Positions 18,133-27,675 of a stretch of DNA of 64,000 nt are shown one piece after another; positions within the stretch are counted from its first letter, which is position 1, and each line of letters opens with the position of its first letter. The stretch comes from Pontibacillus litoralis JSM 072002 (lineage in GTDB: Bacteria; Bacillota; Bacilli; Bacillales; BH030062), in NCBI RefSeq assembly GCF_000775615.1, contig NZ_AVPG01000014.1:1-64000 (forward strand). Direction: 5' to 3'. The notes under the pieces are model-generated. The model made no database searches, was not told where the DNA came from, and saw only the letters and a program-made list of their open reading frames with translations. The position numbers were made by a program, and so were the translations under genes.

Positions 18133-19278
18133 CTATTCGTAAACATTTATTGGAACTTCAATGTGCACCATAGTCCCTATACCTAATTTCGAATCGATAA
18201 CTATTTTCCCACTTAACATCTCCACTCTTTCTTTCATACCAATAATGCCAAAAGAATTTTCAGTTTTCTGCGTCGAGTCGAAACCTTTCCCATCATCTCT
18301 CACTATAATCGTTACATTGCTTTTATTTATTTCGATTTTGACGTCAATTTTACTAGCTTCTGCATGTTTAATAGCATTTTGCGTTGCTTCTTGTACTAAA
18401 CGGAAAAAAGCAACTTCATATTTGGAATGCAGACGCTTGTCGCTTCCTAGACTGGTAAAATAAACAACGGTATTATTATACTCTTCTATATTCGCTACGT
18501 ACTTCTTTAATGTAGGAATTAGACCTAGATCATCTAACGCCATTGGACGTAAGTCATAAATAATTCTTCTTACTTCATACAAGGCCGAGCGCACCATTTT
18601 TCGTACGTTCTTAATTTCTTGCAATGCCTCTTCTGGTCCTCTTTCTTGATGGATTCGTCCAATAAGTTCTGATCGTAACATAACGTTTGCTAGCATTTGC
18701 GCAGGTCCGTCATGAATTTCTCTTGATAGCCGCCTCCGCTCTTCTTCTTGTGCTTCTATAATTTTCAGACCGAATGCTTGCTTTTCCCTTGCATCTTCAA
18801 GCTTTTCTGACACGTCACGAAAGTCTTCATTTAAGTAATGAAGCACGACGGATATTTTTGCACCAAGTGCTTCAGCCCGTTTAAGCGTATCTTCAATTCG
18901 ACGTAGCCTAAGTTCCAAATCATCTCGTTTGTCACGCAACTGTTTTTCTTGCTCACGTTTAACGGATAATTTCATTTGAATTTGATGAGTATGTTCATAA
19001 ACTTCATGAACTTCCTCTTCAGAATATTTATCAAAGTATTTGCTTACTTCAGAAAGGCGTTTACGAGAAAGACTCGCTTTCACTTCTAATTCGTCTCGTT
19101 CTTCAATGACCATCTTCACAAGCCGCTTCGTTTCTTGTAATTCTGCTACTGTTTCTTCTAGTTCATTTCTCGATTGTTCACCAATATGGAATATTTCATC
19201 TTTGCTATTTGTTACGGTCTCAATCATTTCGTTAATAATGGAATCTAGTGCTTTCTCATTGGATTTTCTTTGGGACAT
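18133..19278 (-). CDS. degS: Sensor histidine kinase DegS
   Basis: This is a cytoplasmic kinase without membrane segments. A long N-terminal coiled coil (about 10-180) precedes the HisKA_3 motif EERRRLSREIHDGPAQ, placing the phosphorylated His at 189, the same number as in B. subtilis DegS. A C-terminal ATPase domain contains DDGKGF. The ATG at 19278 is preferred over 19296 because GGAGGAGG lies 9 nt upstream. It pairs with degU. Confidence 0.97.
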   Translation of the reverse strand: MSQRKSNEKALDSIINEMIETVTNSKDEIFHIGEQSRNELEETVAELQETKRLVKMVIEERDELEVKASLSRKRLSEVSKYFDKYSEEEVHEVYEHTHQIQMKLSVKREQEKQLRDKRDDLELRLRRIEDTLKRAEALGAKISVVLHYLNEDFRDVSEKLEDAREKQAFGLKIIEAQEEERRRLSREIHDGPAQMLANVMLRSELIGRIHQERGPEEALQEIKNVRKMVRSALYEVRRIIYDLRPMALDDLGLIPTLKKYVANIEEYNNTVVYFTSLGSDKRLHSKYEVAFFRLVQEATQNAIKHAEASKIDVKIEINKSNVTIIVRDDGKGFDSTQKTENSFGIIGMKERVEMLSGKIVIDSKLGIGTMVHIEVPINVYE

Positions 19279-19466
19279 ATGAACGTCCTCCTCCATATGT
19301 TCACATAATTATTCGTTCTTAAAGGGGTAAATTAAGGGGGTTTATGTTTGTAATTTTAGGTTTTTTACTAATTATAAGGATATAGTTAACCTTCTACCCT
19401 ATCTAGTGAACGTATTGTCGTATCATGCTCTTAACTTTATAATGAAGTGTTAGGAGGGTAAATGCA

Positions 19467-20102
19467 ATGTTAAATAACTATCTTACCGTAAAAGGAGAAG
19501 GTTCTGGAGAGCTTATTATTCAGAAGTCTCGCTTTATCGGCTATGTGAAACGAGTGGAAACAGAGGAAGATGCTAAAGCTTTCATTCAGCAAATAAAGAA
19601 GAAACATTACGATGCAACCCACAATTGCTCTGCCTATATAATCGGGGAACATGATCAAATTCAGAAAGCCCACGACGACGGCGAGCCGAGCGGAACTGCA
19701 GGAGTACCTATTTTAAATGTACTTAAACAAAAGGAATTGAAAGACACCGTTGTTGTGATTACCCGTTACTTTGGAGGAATTAAATTAGGGGCAGGTGGGC
19801 TTATTCGCGCTTATTCGAATGCCACGTCAGAAGCACTTGCTACTACTGGTATTGTGAAGCGGCAACTGATGCGCACGATGACCGTTACTGCTGATTACAC
19901 GTTGTTAGGTAAATTAGAAAATGAACTTCGTGCGAGTACGTACCAAATACAGCATATTGACTATGTAGAGAACGTTCATCTCCATGTATATGTAGAGGAA
20001 GGAAAGGAGCAGTCGTTTACGGATTGGATGATTAACTTAACGAATAGCCAAGTAGAGATTACCCAAGGCGACGTTTCTTATATGGAAGAACTCATGCAAT
20101 AG
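19467..20102 (+). CDS. yvyE: YigZ/IMPACT family protein (YvyE)
   Basis: The 211-residue protein contains KSRFIGYVKRV, HNCSAYIIG, then DDGEPSGTAGVPIL and VVITRYFGGIKLGAGGLIRAYS, the conserved UPF0029 core. A C-terminal DUF1949 ferredoxin-like domain follows. The family is related to eukaryotic IMPACT, and its bacterial role is unsettled. It is divergent from degS, matching the B. subtilis arrangement. AGGAGG precedes its ATG. Confidence 0.93.
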   Translation: MLNNYLTVKGEGSGELIIQKSRFIGYVKRVETEEDAKAFIQQIKKKHYDATHNCSAYIIGEHDQIQKAHDDGEPSGTAGVPILNVLKQKELKDTVVVITRYFGGIKLGAGGLIRAYSNATSEALATTGIVKRQLMRTMTVTADYTLLGKLENELRASTYQIQHIDYVENVHLHVYVEEGKEQSFTDWMINLTNSQVEITQGDVSYMEELMQ

Positions 20103-20129
20103 GACAGGTCGCTAATCCCTGTCCTTTTT
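20101..20129 (+). terminator. Terminator after yvyE
   Basis: Arms AGGACAGG and CCTGTCCT with a 9-nt loop and a following T5 tract. Confidence 0.85.
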
Positions 20130-21245
20130 GCAACTCCATATATTTCTCACTTGATAGGTAGATTGATAGATGTATTCCTTTGCTCGCTCCATGCATTCCG
20201 TTAACGTAGCCGGGCCTGGAACGATAGAAAAACAGGCTGTAAATCGGTCATTCAACTTCGTACGATCACCTGCAAGACTTCCAGATAAAAGGATTGTGGG
20301 AACGTTGTGTTCACGAGCCAGTTCCGCTACATAACTGGGCGCTTTTCCATAAGCTGTCTGATCATCACTTTGTCCTTCTCCAGTAATCACCACATCTGCA
20401 TCTTCAATCGCCTCTTTTAATCCAATCATTTCAGCGACAAGGTTGGCTCCAGAACGAATTTCTCCACCTAACACCATTAAGGCAAAGCCAAGTCCTCCTG
20501 CCGCTCCTGCTCCAGGCTGCATCATTAGTGATTGGCTGCATTTCGCCTCAACACATGCACCATAGTGCGCCAACGCTTCATCATACCTACGCACTTGCTC
20601 GCTGGTGGCTCCTTTTTGCGGGCCGTACACATAGCTTGCTCCTTTAGGTCCTGTTAGTGGGTTCTCAACATCAGAAGCAATATAGATTACCGATTGATGT
20701 AACTTCTCATGGAGGCGGGAGAAATCAACCGTTTGCACATCAAAGAGATCCACTCCATAAATGCCCACTTCATCTCCTTTACAATCGTATGCTTGCATTC
20801 CTAAAGCTTGTAGCATACCTAAGCCACCATCATTACTAGAGCTACCACCAAGGGTAATCATAAGATTCGTACACCCTGAATCCAGTGCATGAGCGATCAT
20901 TTCTCCAATACCATAAGTTGTCACGTGATCCGGATGACGATGTGATGCAGGAACCAGGAGCAGGCCAGCAACATTGGCACACTCTATTACAGCTGTTCCG
21001 TCTCGTAACAAGACATACCAGCTCGTGCGTTTTTCCCCTAATGGACCTGTACAAGATACATATACTTTCTCGCCACCTGCACTATACAACATACTTTCGA
21101 GGGTTCCTTCTCCTCCATCTGCCATCGGCTTACACACAACGATATCGTTTGGATTACCGGCATGAATGGCTTTCTTCATTTGCTCGCAAACTTGAATCGA
21201 TGATAAACTTCCCTTATAAGAGTCAGGAGCTAAAACAATATGCAA
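20112..21245 (-). CDS. glxK: Glycerate kinase (GlxK/GarK family)
   Basis: The opening VLAPDSYKGSLSSIQVCEQM and MADGGEGTLESML are the glycerate kinase signature. ITLGGSSSNDGGLGMLQALG and QPGAGAAGGLGFAL are the other conserved blocks. It phosphorylates D-glycerate with ATP and feeds glycolysis. At 377 residues it is normal. It is convergent with yvyE, and the shared terminator hairpin overlaps its 3' end. No other glycerate pathway genes are nearby. Confidence 0.93.
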   Translation of the reverse strand: MHIVLAPDSYKGSLSSIQVCEQMKKAIHAGNPNDIVVCKPMADGGEGTLESMLYSAGGEKVYVSCTGPLGEKRTSWYVLLRDGTAVIECANVAGLLLVPASHRHPDHVTTYGIGEMIAHALDSGCTNLMITLGGSSSNDGGLGMLQALGMQAYDCKGDEVGIYGVDLFDVQTVDFSRLHEKLHQSVIYIASDVENPLTGPKGASYVYGPQKGATSEQVRRYDEALAHYGACVEAKCSQSLMMQPGAGAAGGLGFALMVLGGEIRSGANLVAEMIGLKEAIEDADVVITGEGQSDDQTAYGKAPSYVAELAREHNVPTILLSGSLAGDRTKLNDRFTACFSIVPGPATLTECMERAKEYIYQSTYQVRNIWSCKKDRD

Positions 21246-21279
21246 TCCATTCCCTCCAATCTTTCATAGCGCTTCTTTG

Positions 21280-23724
21280 CTATGAATGAACTACTTTACG
21301 TTTTTGTAAAATGGGCTCAAACTGAGATACTGGTAATGGTCTAGCAAAATAAAAACCTTGTAACTCGTCGACTTGCTTTGCTTTTAGAAACTCATATTGC
21401 TCGATCGTTTCTACACCTTCAGCAACTACCTTCGTCTCGAGATCATGGGATAGTTGAATAATCGACGATACAATGATGTTATTTTGCCCTTTTCCTTCGT
21501 TTAAGCCTTGAATATAACTTTTGTCGATTTTCACTTTATCGCGGTCGATTCTTTGAAAATATTGTAACGATGTAAAGCCTACACCAAAGTCATCAATCGT
21601 CATCTTCATTCCAAGCTTTTTTAATTCTTTCGCCAATTGGTTCACTAACGTTTCATTCATAAACGATGTCTCTGTCAACTCCATCTCTAACCACTTTCCG
21701 TGGACGTTGTGCTTCCTTAATTCCCCTTTAATCGTGCAAATTAAATGTTGTTTATATAAGTGAACCGGAGAAATGTTAAAGGAAACAGGACATAACGGAA
21801 ACCCGCGCCTAGACCAATCCTGTAATTGCCGACACACCTCAGCAATAACCCAGTTTCCAATATCAATGATGAAATCGCCTTCTTCTGCAATAGGAATAAA
21901 TTCACTTGGGGGGATGACACCAAGCTCAGGGTGATTCCATCGAATGAGCGCTTCTGCTCCTTGCAATGTTCCTTGTATGTCGACTTTTGGTTGATAGTGA
22001 AGTTCGAATTGATTGAACTTAATCGCATGTCGTAAATCTCGTTCAATCGCAATTTGTTTAAAACAAATCGCATCATCTGAATTAGGATAAAAAAAGTACC
22101 TATCCTGTCCAGATTCTTTTCCACGATTACATGCCTTACGTGCGCTTTGCAATACCTCGTCACACGTCTCGCCATCTCGCGGATAAAAACTCACACCAAT
22201 ATTACAACTAATTTGAAGCCTGTACCCTTGTACAGTCATTTCTTTCTTTATTTCATTATGTACTCGTTCACATCTATCAACCATTGCTTCATCACTACCA
22301 TGCTTAACGAGTGCAACCAGCTCATCATCACTAATACGCGCGAGTATGAAGGGCGCTGGAAATCCTTTTTCTAACCGTCTAGCAATCATCTGAATGACTT
22401 CATCTTTCAAAGCATAGCCGAAGGATTCTTTCATCTCTTTCATCCGCTGCACTTCTATTAAAAAGAGTGCCATTGGTTGTTGCTGCATTACTTGCTTTTG
22501 AAATGTTTCCTCAAGATAGTAGCCGTTCCCTAATTTCGACAGGCGATCATGTCGAATCGAGTGCTCTAATTTCTGCTCATATAATTTACGATCGGTAATA
22601 TCTAACATAATCCCCATCAAGGATACCAATTCACCATTTTCATCCACTTTTGGTATCGTTTGATCCTTCACCCATCTCACTTTCCCTGTGGAGGTTACGA
22701 TGCGATATTCATGGTTAATCTCTTGCCCGACATGTAGTGGTGCTTGCATATCAAGCACGCGCTGCCTGTCATCAGGGTAAATGCATTTTTTCCAAAGAAA
22801 CGGGTCGTTCTGAAATGCTTCTGTTGGCGTTTCATACAGATGCTGTACCCCTTCCGAACAAAAAGTCACTTGATTGTTCAAGTAATCAAATGCCCACACA
22901 CCAACGTTTAAACTGTTATAAATGTTGGTAATGCGTTCATTCTGTTTATTTAATTCTTTTCTCATTTGATCATATTCCGTAATATCGTAAACAACACCAA
23001 ACAAACGCACTACTTGACCTTGCTCCTTAATGGCATAAATGTCTGACTCTATGGTCAAGGTGCGCTCATCATTTATACGCTGTATACGGTATTGCACATG
23101 TTGAGCTTCTCCCGTACAAAAAGTATGTTCCACCACTTGCTTCATTCGTTCTTGATCATCAGGATGAATGCGATTAAAAAACCAGTCAGATTCCACTTCT
23201 GCTGCTTGCTTGTCATTGAACCCATAAAGGTAGTAATGGTAGGCAGAGCTATTCATCTTATCTTTAAGTACATCATAGTCCCAGCTACCTACTTTTGCGA
23301 TTTGTTGCGAGTAATACAAATGTGTTTTTTCCATCTGTAGTTCTGCTTGTAATTGGTGCACATCCGTCACATCATGTAGCGTCATTATGACCGATTGCAC
23401 TTCGCCTTGCACCTTTAACGGAACGTGTTTGACGTCTGCTATTGTGCCGTCGTTTATCGTGATGGTCGTGCATGTTAGCTCGCCATGGATCGCATTACGA
23501 AAATCCGCCAATAAAGTAGGTTGGTCACGGTATATCTCATCTATTAAATCCTTTTGATTACACATGACTACTTTTCGCTCTCTATTTAAGATGTATGTCG
23601 GTATCGTGGAGGCATAGACATACGAAGCAATCCACTCTATTCCACCAGAAACCTTATGATTATCTGCAATATGCTGCCATAAAGTGTCTTCCTGTTCAAC
23701 AGAAGATCCCTTCCTTCGTTCCAT
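21280..23724 (-). CDS. PAS-PAS-PAS-GGDEF-EAL protein, probable c-di-GMP phosphodiesterase
   Basis: The protein has 814 residues from the ATG at 23724, which has GGAGG 8 nt upstream. Three PAS/PAC modules fill roughly residues 20-400. A GGDEF domain follows whose signature reads SDDEL, so cyclase activity is doubtful. The C-terminal EAL domain is intact by eye: AEALIRW, FNISP, ELTETSF, IDDFGVGFTSL, KIDKSY and VAEGVET are all present. It should hydrolyse cyclic di-GMP under PAS control. There are no membrane segments. It is monocistronic. Confidence 0.9.
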   Translation of the reverse strand: MERRKGSSVEQEDTLWQHIADNHKVSGGIEWIASYVYASTIPTYILNRERKVVMCNQKDLIDEIYRDQPTLLADFRNAIHGELTCTTITINDGTIADVKHVPLKVQGEVQSVIMTLHDVTDVHQLQAELQMEKTHLYYSQQIAKVGSWDYDVLKDKMNSSAYHYYLYGFNDKQAAEVESDWFFNRIHPDDQERMKQVVEHTFCTGEAQHVQYRIQRINDERTLTIESDIYAIKEQGQVVRLFGVVYDITEYDQMRKELNKQNERITNIYNSLNVGVWAFDYLNNQVTFCSEGVQHLYETPTEAFQNDPFLWKKCIYPDDRQRVLDMQAPLHVGQEINHEYRIVTSTGKVRWVKDQTIPKVDENGELVSLMGIMLDITDRKLYEQKLEHSIRHDRLSKLGNGYYLEETFQKQVMQQQPMALFLIEVQRMKEMKESFGYALKDEVIQMIARRLEKGFPAPFILARISDDELVALVKHGSDEAMVDRCERVHNEIKKEMTVQGYRLQISCNIGVSFYPRDGETCDEVLQSARKACNRGKESGQDRYFFYPNSDDAICFKQIAIERDLRHAIKFNQFELHYQPKVDIQGTLQGAEALIRWNHPELGVIPPSEFIPIAEEGDFIIDIGNWVIAEVCRQLQDWSRRGFPLCPVSFNISPVHLYKQHLICTIKGELRKHNVHGKWLEMELTETSFMNETLVNQLAKELKKLGMKMTIDDFGVGFTSLQYFQRIDRDKVKIDKSYIQGLNEGKGQNNIIVSSIIQLSHDLETKVVAEGVETIEQYEFLKAKQVDELQGFYFARPLPVSQFEPILQKRKVVHS

Positions 23725-23892
23725 ATTCCATCCTCCATTTGCTAACATAATTGAAATTCAAGCGTGAATAGACTGAATGAATCGGTAATATTCTTTTGGC
23801 AATTGGATGCGGTTCCATTTCTTTAACTAGAATACCACCTAGCGTTCCTTCCATTCTTTTTACTATCATACTATGAAAAAAACAGCTACACA

Positions 23893-24390
23893 CTATGATT
23901 CTTTGAAAATGAGTCGCTTTTTGTCAAATTGCGCAAATATTACTATGCATATAATGGCTAGTAATGCACCGAAACTATCAAGCAACACATCTCCTACATA
24001 AGGCGTGCGATTAGGGGTAATCCCTTGATGTAACTCGTCTAAAGTGGCATACACAACCGTAAGCAGAAACGCCAAAGACATTCGACGCAAGACTTTCTGC
24101 TGATTCCGTAACGCTATATAAAAGAAGCAACACAACATATAGAAGCTGACGACATGGGCTCCTTTTCGGACAAAGAATTCAACAAACCCTTCTATTCCAA
24201 GCTCTGCAACACTTACCACACTTCGATGATACGTAAACTCCACCCATCCTACATAAGGCTCCAGAAAGGATAAATCCACATAAGAACTTAGAAATGGTTT
24301 CATATTCTGTTGCTCATATGGGGTAGAAGAAGAATAGAATAAAACCGCCATCCAACTAATTGGTAACAACCAATACATGTATCTTTTCAA
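23893..24390 (-). CDS. VanZ-like family membrane protein
   Basis: Hydrophobic segments near the N-terminus (YWLLPISWMAVLFYSS), in the middle (VVSFYMLCCFFYIAL) and at the C-terminus surround KGAHVVSF and the conserved DELHQ-x-PxRTPYVGDVLLDSFGAL block, which define the VanZ-like family. The function is not settled; distant relatives affect teicoplanin resistance. A TTG at 24390 with AAAGGGG 8 nt upstream is preferred, and a TTG at 24429 is an alternative. It is a single gene with no resistance cluster nearby. Confidence 0.85.
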   Translation of the reverse strand: MKRYMYWLLPISWMAVLFYSSSTPYEQQNMKPFLSSYVDLSFLEPYVGWVEFTYHRSVVSVAELGIEGFVEFFVRKGAHVVSFYMLCCFFYIALRNQQKVLRRMSLAFLLTVVYATLDELHQGITPNRTPYVGDVLLDSFGALLAIICIVIFAQFDKKRLIFKES

Positions 24391-24479
24391 TTTATGTACC
24401 CCTTTATTTATTTTTGGAGTCGATTTCAAAATTCCAACATCCTTATTGAAATCGTAACAAATCTAGGTGAGTAAGAACA

Positions 24480-24612
24480 GTTGATTTCCAATTCTGGAGG
24501 ACGCTTGCTGCGGGAGCGGCCCTCTATCCTCTTCGTGTGCTTTGCTACCTGTAGGGTCTCATAGGTGCTGAAGTCGCCACCTTACATTCCAATCAAGCGG
24601 CATAAGTTTCTT
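24480..24612. repeat. Degenerate copy of a Bacillaceae-type intergenic repeat
   Basis: This stretch between the VanZ-like and LCP-like genes is GC-richer than its surroundings. It contains GGAGGACGCTTGCTGCGGG, TAGGGTCTCATAG, GAAGTCGCCACC and CAATCAAGCGG in series. From memory this order of motifs recurs as a dispersed repeat of 100-150 bp in Bacillaceae genomes; only one fairly complete copy is visible here. The remainder of 24430-24793 shows no gene. Confidence 0.5.
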
Positions 24613-24793
24613 CTCTTAAAAACATTCGAACAACACTTACCACATTCGTCTGGATATTCTATTAAACGAAACAATGATGAAACTAGTTATTTTGCCATGA
24701 AAAAAACACCAATATTATAGCGATAAGCCAATGTTTTTGTTGATTGTAGCTAATAAGCAAAGAAAGCTATCATTACACTTCCTACTTGCCATG

Positions 24794-25402
24794 TTACCAT
24801 CCTATAATTTGTTCTACTTGTTGCTGCTCTTCATTGGAAAGCTCCTGCCACGCCGGCACAGTGTCAAAGTGAAACCCTTGTTTAATTTGGAGGGATGGAA
24901 GATCTATGTCCGCATGTAAGGAGAGCATGTCTGAAACCGTCATATTGGTTTCGAGCTCGTTGTACAAATTCGTTAAAGCACTAAGCGTAGACAAGGAAGG
25001 GGATTGTAACTGCTTCATTACTTCTTCTAGCGATGAAGATTGTAACGATTGTACTAGTGGGTGCTCCCATATACTTTCATCCATGCGAATGTAATAGTCG
25101 ATTGGATAGTTTATAGTATTCTCTATTGTTTGGACCAAGTCATTCGTAGGAAGGTCTCCATTTATTTTTTCGATATTCGATACGTAAAGGGTACCTGCTG
25201 GATGGAACGTGAGCATCGTTACAGAAGGAGTTGAGTCTGAATGCTCTTCAACCATCACCAAGGAAATAGTGTCCGTTGTTTCCTTTTCTTCAGGAGGGGA
25301 TTCTTTCTGTATATCTGTCCAGAAATTTTCATTTATCGTTATACCGATAATGAAGATTAAGATCGCAATGCTGAATAGGGATTTTTTAATACGTGTTCTC
25401 AC
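24794..25402 (-). CDS. Degenerate LytR-CpsA-Psr (LCP)-like protein
   Basis: This 202-residue protein has an N-terminal membrane anchor (SLFSIAILIFIIGITI). The external part aligns by eye with LCP ligases: VTMLTFHPAGTLYVSNIEKI resembles the LVSIPRDTR region, and LVQTIENTINYPIDYYIRMD closely resembles TVENFLDIELDYYVKLN of the bona fide LCP protein at 47404. The arginines and aspartate that bind the lipid pyrophosphate are missing and the domain is short. It is probably not a ligase; a binding or regulatory role is possible. Confidence 0.6.
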   Translation of the reverse strand: MRTRIKKSLFSIAILIFIIGITINENFWTDIQKESPPEEKETTDTISLVMVEEHSDSTPSVTMLTFHPAGTLYVSNIEKINGDLPTNDLVQTIENTINYPIDYYIRMDESIWEHPLVQSLQSSSLEEVMKQLQSPSLSTLSALTNLYNELETNMTVSDMLSLHADIDLPSLQIKQGFHFDTVPAWQELSNEEQQQVEQIIGW

Positions 25403-25552
25403 GTTTTATCGACCTTTCGCACTTTTTATCATCCATTATAAACAGAAATTTAGTAAATTATACTAAAATAAAATTCATTTCACTATTTAAAACGCTATCA
25501 TTATCGTTTAGAATGAAGATTATATAAATCGACATAAAGGATGTTGGTAGAT

Positions 25553-26836
25553 ATGTTTCGTATACTAGGAAAAAAGAACGAGGAAAAGCAATGTTTTTTC
25601 CATCAAAATCATGAGACGGGTATCATAAATATACCGAATGATTTAATGAAACAAGCAAGAATGATTGAATTAACACAAGAAGATTTAGCTACCATTAAGT
25701 CCCTGCAACCAATTGTGAAAGAGCACATTCAAGAAATTACGGATGGTTTTTATAACAATATAATGGAGCAACCAGAATTAAAAGCAATTGTTAGCGAGCA
25801 TAGTACGGTGGAACGGTTAAAAAAGACTCTAACTGTTCATATAGAAGAATTATTCCATGGAGTGTTGGACCAAGCTTTTATGGAGAAACGATACCGCATT
25901 GCACTCGCCCACGTGAAGGTCGGCTTACTTACGAAATGGTACATTGCCGCCTATCAGAAAATGCTCACCTTATTAGTTGAAGTTTTTCAGAAGCATATCT
26001 TCCGTGCCGATGAACTAGCTCGGGCAATCGCAGCTGTAACAAAGCTCATTAATTTTGAACAACAGATTGTACTAGAAGCGTATGAACAAGAGCATGAGCG
26101 TATTCGACAGGAGCATGAAAGTCAGCGAGATCAATTGGAGGTTCAATCGGCTTCCATTGCGGAAGAACTTGCTGCGATATCTGAAGAAACAAATGCTTCT
26201 ATACAGAGTTTAGTTGGACAATCACATAACGTCTTAGAAATGGCTCATACTGGCATGGAGCTATCGAAAAAAACGCAACAAGCATCACAAGAAGGAAAGC
26301 AACAATTAGATTTGCAAAATGACAACATGCAAAATATGAAATCTAGCATGACAGAAATAAGTAGCAATGCGAAGAAATTAAATGAAGTGTCCAAGCGTAT
26401 TACCGAAGTAATTGACATTGTAAAAGGAATTGCAGAGCAAACAAATTTACTTGCATTAAATGCGTCGATTGAATCTGCACGTGCTGGTGAGTTTGGGAAA
26501 GGGTTTGCCGTTGTGGCAGAAGAAATCCGCAAGCTATCCGAACAGACGAAGGAGTCTACCGCTACGGTATCACAGCTCATTCAAGAAGTGCACGAGCAAA
26601 GTGATCACGTTACTACATCTGTTGAATCTATTGAACAAGTCGTCACATCTGAGCGAACGATATTAGCGAAGACGGATGAATGTTTCGTTAACATATTAGA
26701 GGATACAAACGATACGCTGAAGCAAAACCGAGCGATTGATAAGGAAGTGGAGCAATTACTTGAAGTGATTAAAGGCATTGAGCAAGCTTCTAGTGAAATC
26801 GCTGCTTCTGCAGAGAAATTAACGTACAACCTCTAA
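25553..26836 (+). CDS. hemAT: Globin-coupled aerotaxis transducer HemAT
   Basis: The N-terminal globin sensor has the proximal heme ligand H120 ([14 protein letters not shown]) and the distal Tyr67 (GFYNNIM), near the B. subtilis HemAT positions 123 and 70. The C-terminal half is the methyl-accepting signalling hairpin ([19 protein letters not shown]). There are no membrane segments, so it is a soluble oxygen sensor feeding CheA. The ATG at 25553 is preferred over 25541, where the AAAGG would touch the start codon. Confidence 0.95.
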   Translation: MFRILGKKNEEKQCFFHQNHETGIINIPNDLMKQARMIELTQEDLATIKSLQPIVKEHIQEITDGFYNNIMEQPELKAIVSEHSTVERLKKTLTVHIEELFHGVLDQAFMEKRYRIALAHVKVGLLTKWYIAAYQKMLTLLVEVFQKHIFRADELARAIAAVTKLINFEQQIVLEAYEQEHERIRQEHESQRDQLEVQSASIAEELAAISEETNASIQSLVGQSHNVLEMAHTGMELSKKTQQASQEGKQQLDLQNDNMQNMKSSMTEISSNAKKLNEVSKRITEVIDIVKGIAEQTNLLALNASIESARAGEFGKGFAVVAEEIRKLSEQTKESTATVSQLIQEVHEQSDHVTTSVESIEQVVTSERTILAKTDECFVNILEDTNDTLKQNRAIDKEVEQLLEVIKGIEQASSEIAASAEKLTYNL

Positions 26837-26850
26837 ATAAAAATACGTTA

Positions 26851-26880
26851 ATAAGCACACGATTTAAAATCGTGTGCTTA
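26851..26880. terminator. Bidirectional terminator between hemAT and the response regulator
   Basis: A near-perfect hairpin with arms TAAGCACACGATT and its complement lies between two convergent genes, 15 bp after hemAT and 5 bp from the other stop. Confidence 0.8.
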
Positions 26881-26884
26881 TTTA

Positions 26885-27487
26885 TTATACGAATTGATAT
26901 AAATGACGTGGCCTTCCTTTTTTGCCGTATTCAGACTGGATATTCACTTCCCCCATCTCTACTAAGTAATGCAAGTAGCGATGTACGGTTTGGTAAGAGA
27001 CAGGTAATTCTTGCTGTAATTCAGTGATGGTTTTGGGTTCTGTTTGCTTGCGTAAATGGGTTGTAATTTGCCTCAATGTATCTTCATTAATTCCTTTTTC
27101 AACAAAGGCGCTTAATTGATTGTCCTGCAGCTTAGCCATCTTTATATTCAATCGAATGCGTGAGATTAAATCAGGGGCTTTAAACGATTTATCTGCAAAA
27201 TCTGTCGCTCCCGCTTCATTGAACTTTATCGCTGTTTCCATCTGACTATCTTCCGCAATCGCGATGATGGGTACATTCGAATCCTTCTTCCGTAACTCTT
27301 TCACCGTTCGCAGGCCATCCCATTCTGGCATATGATCATCCACCATGACCAGTTGATGCTTGCCTGGATAAAATGCATCTGTTCCCTCTTTTCCATTCGA
27401 ATATTCTTCTACATTCCAACCGCCAACTTTGCACGTTTCTCGTATGGTGAAACGAACATCTTTATTATCATCAATAACCAGAATCAT
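26885..27487 (-). CDS. Orphan response regulator, receiver plus C-terminal HTH
   Basis: The receiver domain (residues 1-118) starts MILVIDDNKD, with the phosphoacceptor at D50 in VMVDDHMPEWDG and a conserved Lys near 99. The C-terminal part (about 125-200) has a winged-helix-like segment, ITELQQELPVSYQTVHRYLHYL, ending in GRPRHLY, resembling the CitB/DcuR class. No histidine kinase lies beside it. Its target is unknown. It is convergent with hemAT, but this does not prove a functional link. Confidence 0.85.
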   Translation of the reverse strand: MILVIDDNKDVRFTIRETCKVGGWNVEEYSNGKEGTDAFYPGKHQLVMVDDHMPEWDGLRTVKELRKKDSNVPIIAIAEDSQMETAIKFNEAGATDFADKSFKAPDLISRIRLNIKMAKLQDNQLSAFVEKGINEDTLRQITTHLRKQTEPKTITELQQELPVSYQTVHRYLHYLVEMGEVNIQSEYGKKGRPRHLYQFV

Positions 27488-27675
27488 GTCTGTACCTCCT
27501 TATAACGTGTTACCAATATACTTTAACACATAAAAGCATAAAATGGCTAAAGTTTTTTAAAAAAATTCATTTTCTCTTTAGAGATGATAGTTATTTCGCT
27601 TTGTTGTGTATGAAATATGCGATACAATGTCAGTATTGTACTAGAAGCGGTTTATAAGTAAAGGAGTTAAAAACG

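Noticed and set aside
21741-22175. 144-codon minus-strand frame inside the EAL gene
   Set aside because: It is out of frame with the recognised EAL domain and has no features of a real gene.
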